Assembly (NCBI GenBank): GCA_947644195.1 | Contig: CANRZB010000017.1 | Span: forward strand, 1-57,578 | Direction of reading: 5' to 3' | DNA from: an uncultured Clostridium sp. | Lineage (GTDB): Bacteria > Bacillota > Clostridia > Lachnospirales > Lachnospiraceae | Length of the DNA stretch: 57,578 nt | Shown here: piece by piece, positions 57,495-57,578 of the stretch | Layout: each line of letters starts with the position of its first letter | Numbering within the stretch: the stretch's first letter is position 1 | Made by a program: the position numbers and the translations under genes | The notes under the pieces: model-generated | Databases searched by the model: none | The model's input: the letters and a program-made list of their open reading frames with translations, nothing else | What the model was told of the DNA's origin: nothing

Positions 57495-57578
57495 GCTCTC
57501 CTCCGTCCTTCGACTGAGGAGCCCCCCGAATACATACATGGTTATGTTACCATATTTCCCCATATTTGTATAGGACAG

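Overview
The window reads as chromosome of an anaerobic, low-to-mid GC Firmicute of the class Clostridia, most likely family Lachnospiraceae. This is inferred from protein style and gene order: the radC / mreB-like / mreC / mreD / PBP2 / minC / minD / minE / rodA / mgsA / dacF string, the divIVA / ylmH / sepF / yggS / HlyD-like string, the paired Fe-S scaffold and GGGtGRT genes, and strong AGGAGG-type ribosome binding sites with sigma-A promoters. The genus cannot be fixed by eye. The organism appears rod-shaped (MreB/C/D, RodA, PBP2, MinCDE), probably able to sporulate (GerMN-domain protein) and to take up DNA (ComEA and ComEC).

Layout. From 0.6 to 24 kb nearly everything is on the + strand: arginine biosynthesis (argC, argB, argD) behind a promoter with ArgR-like boxes; a small DMT transporter; a competence block (comEA, a two-component system, a GerMN protein, comEC) followed by a chemoreceptor; purine and one-carbon genes (purM, purN, purD, glyA); a duplicated zinc-finger protein of unknown function; a topoisomerase III; a left-handed beta-helix protein; and the Fe-S scaffold / GGGtGRT pair. 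From about 24 to 37 kb lies an AT-richer accessory segment: a RelE/ParE toxin-antitoxin pair between two copies of a repeat, a PadR unit, two TetR units (one with a flavin reductase, one with an MFS exporter), a membrane-bound XRE regulator, a lipoprotein, a LysM protein behind LexA-like boxes (YneA-like), a cell-wall amidase, a tyrosine recombinase and a BlaI/GNAT pair. From 37 to 57.5 kb the - strand carries housekeeping genes: rluD-type pseudouridine synthase, lspA, aroB, a very long repeat-bearing DivIVA protein, ylmH, sepF, yggS, an HlyD-like protein, then the dacF-to-radC cell-shape cluster.

How the parts work together. purM/N/D with glyA couple purine ring assembly to one-carbon supply. 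ComEA binds DNA and ComEC passes it through the membrane. MinCDE, SepF and DivIVA place the septum while MreBCD, RodA, PBP2 and DacF build the side wall. The SOS-type LysM gene would halt division after DNA damage. Several local regulators have near-perfect palindromes placed on or beside their own promoters, so their autoregulation can be proposed directly from sequence.

The most unusual items are the double RanBP2-like zinc-finger protein with a small membrane protein beside it, the toxin-antitoxin unit bracketed by direct repeats with iteron-like motifs, the 19-residue tandem repeat tail on DivIVA, and a roughly 115-nt structured element between convergent genes at 46.4 kb. No tRNA, rRNA, CRISPR array or complete insertion sequence was seen.
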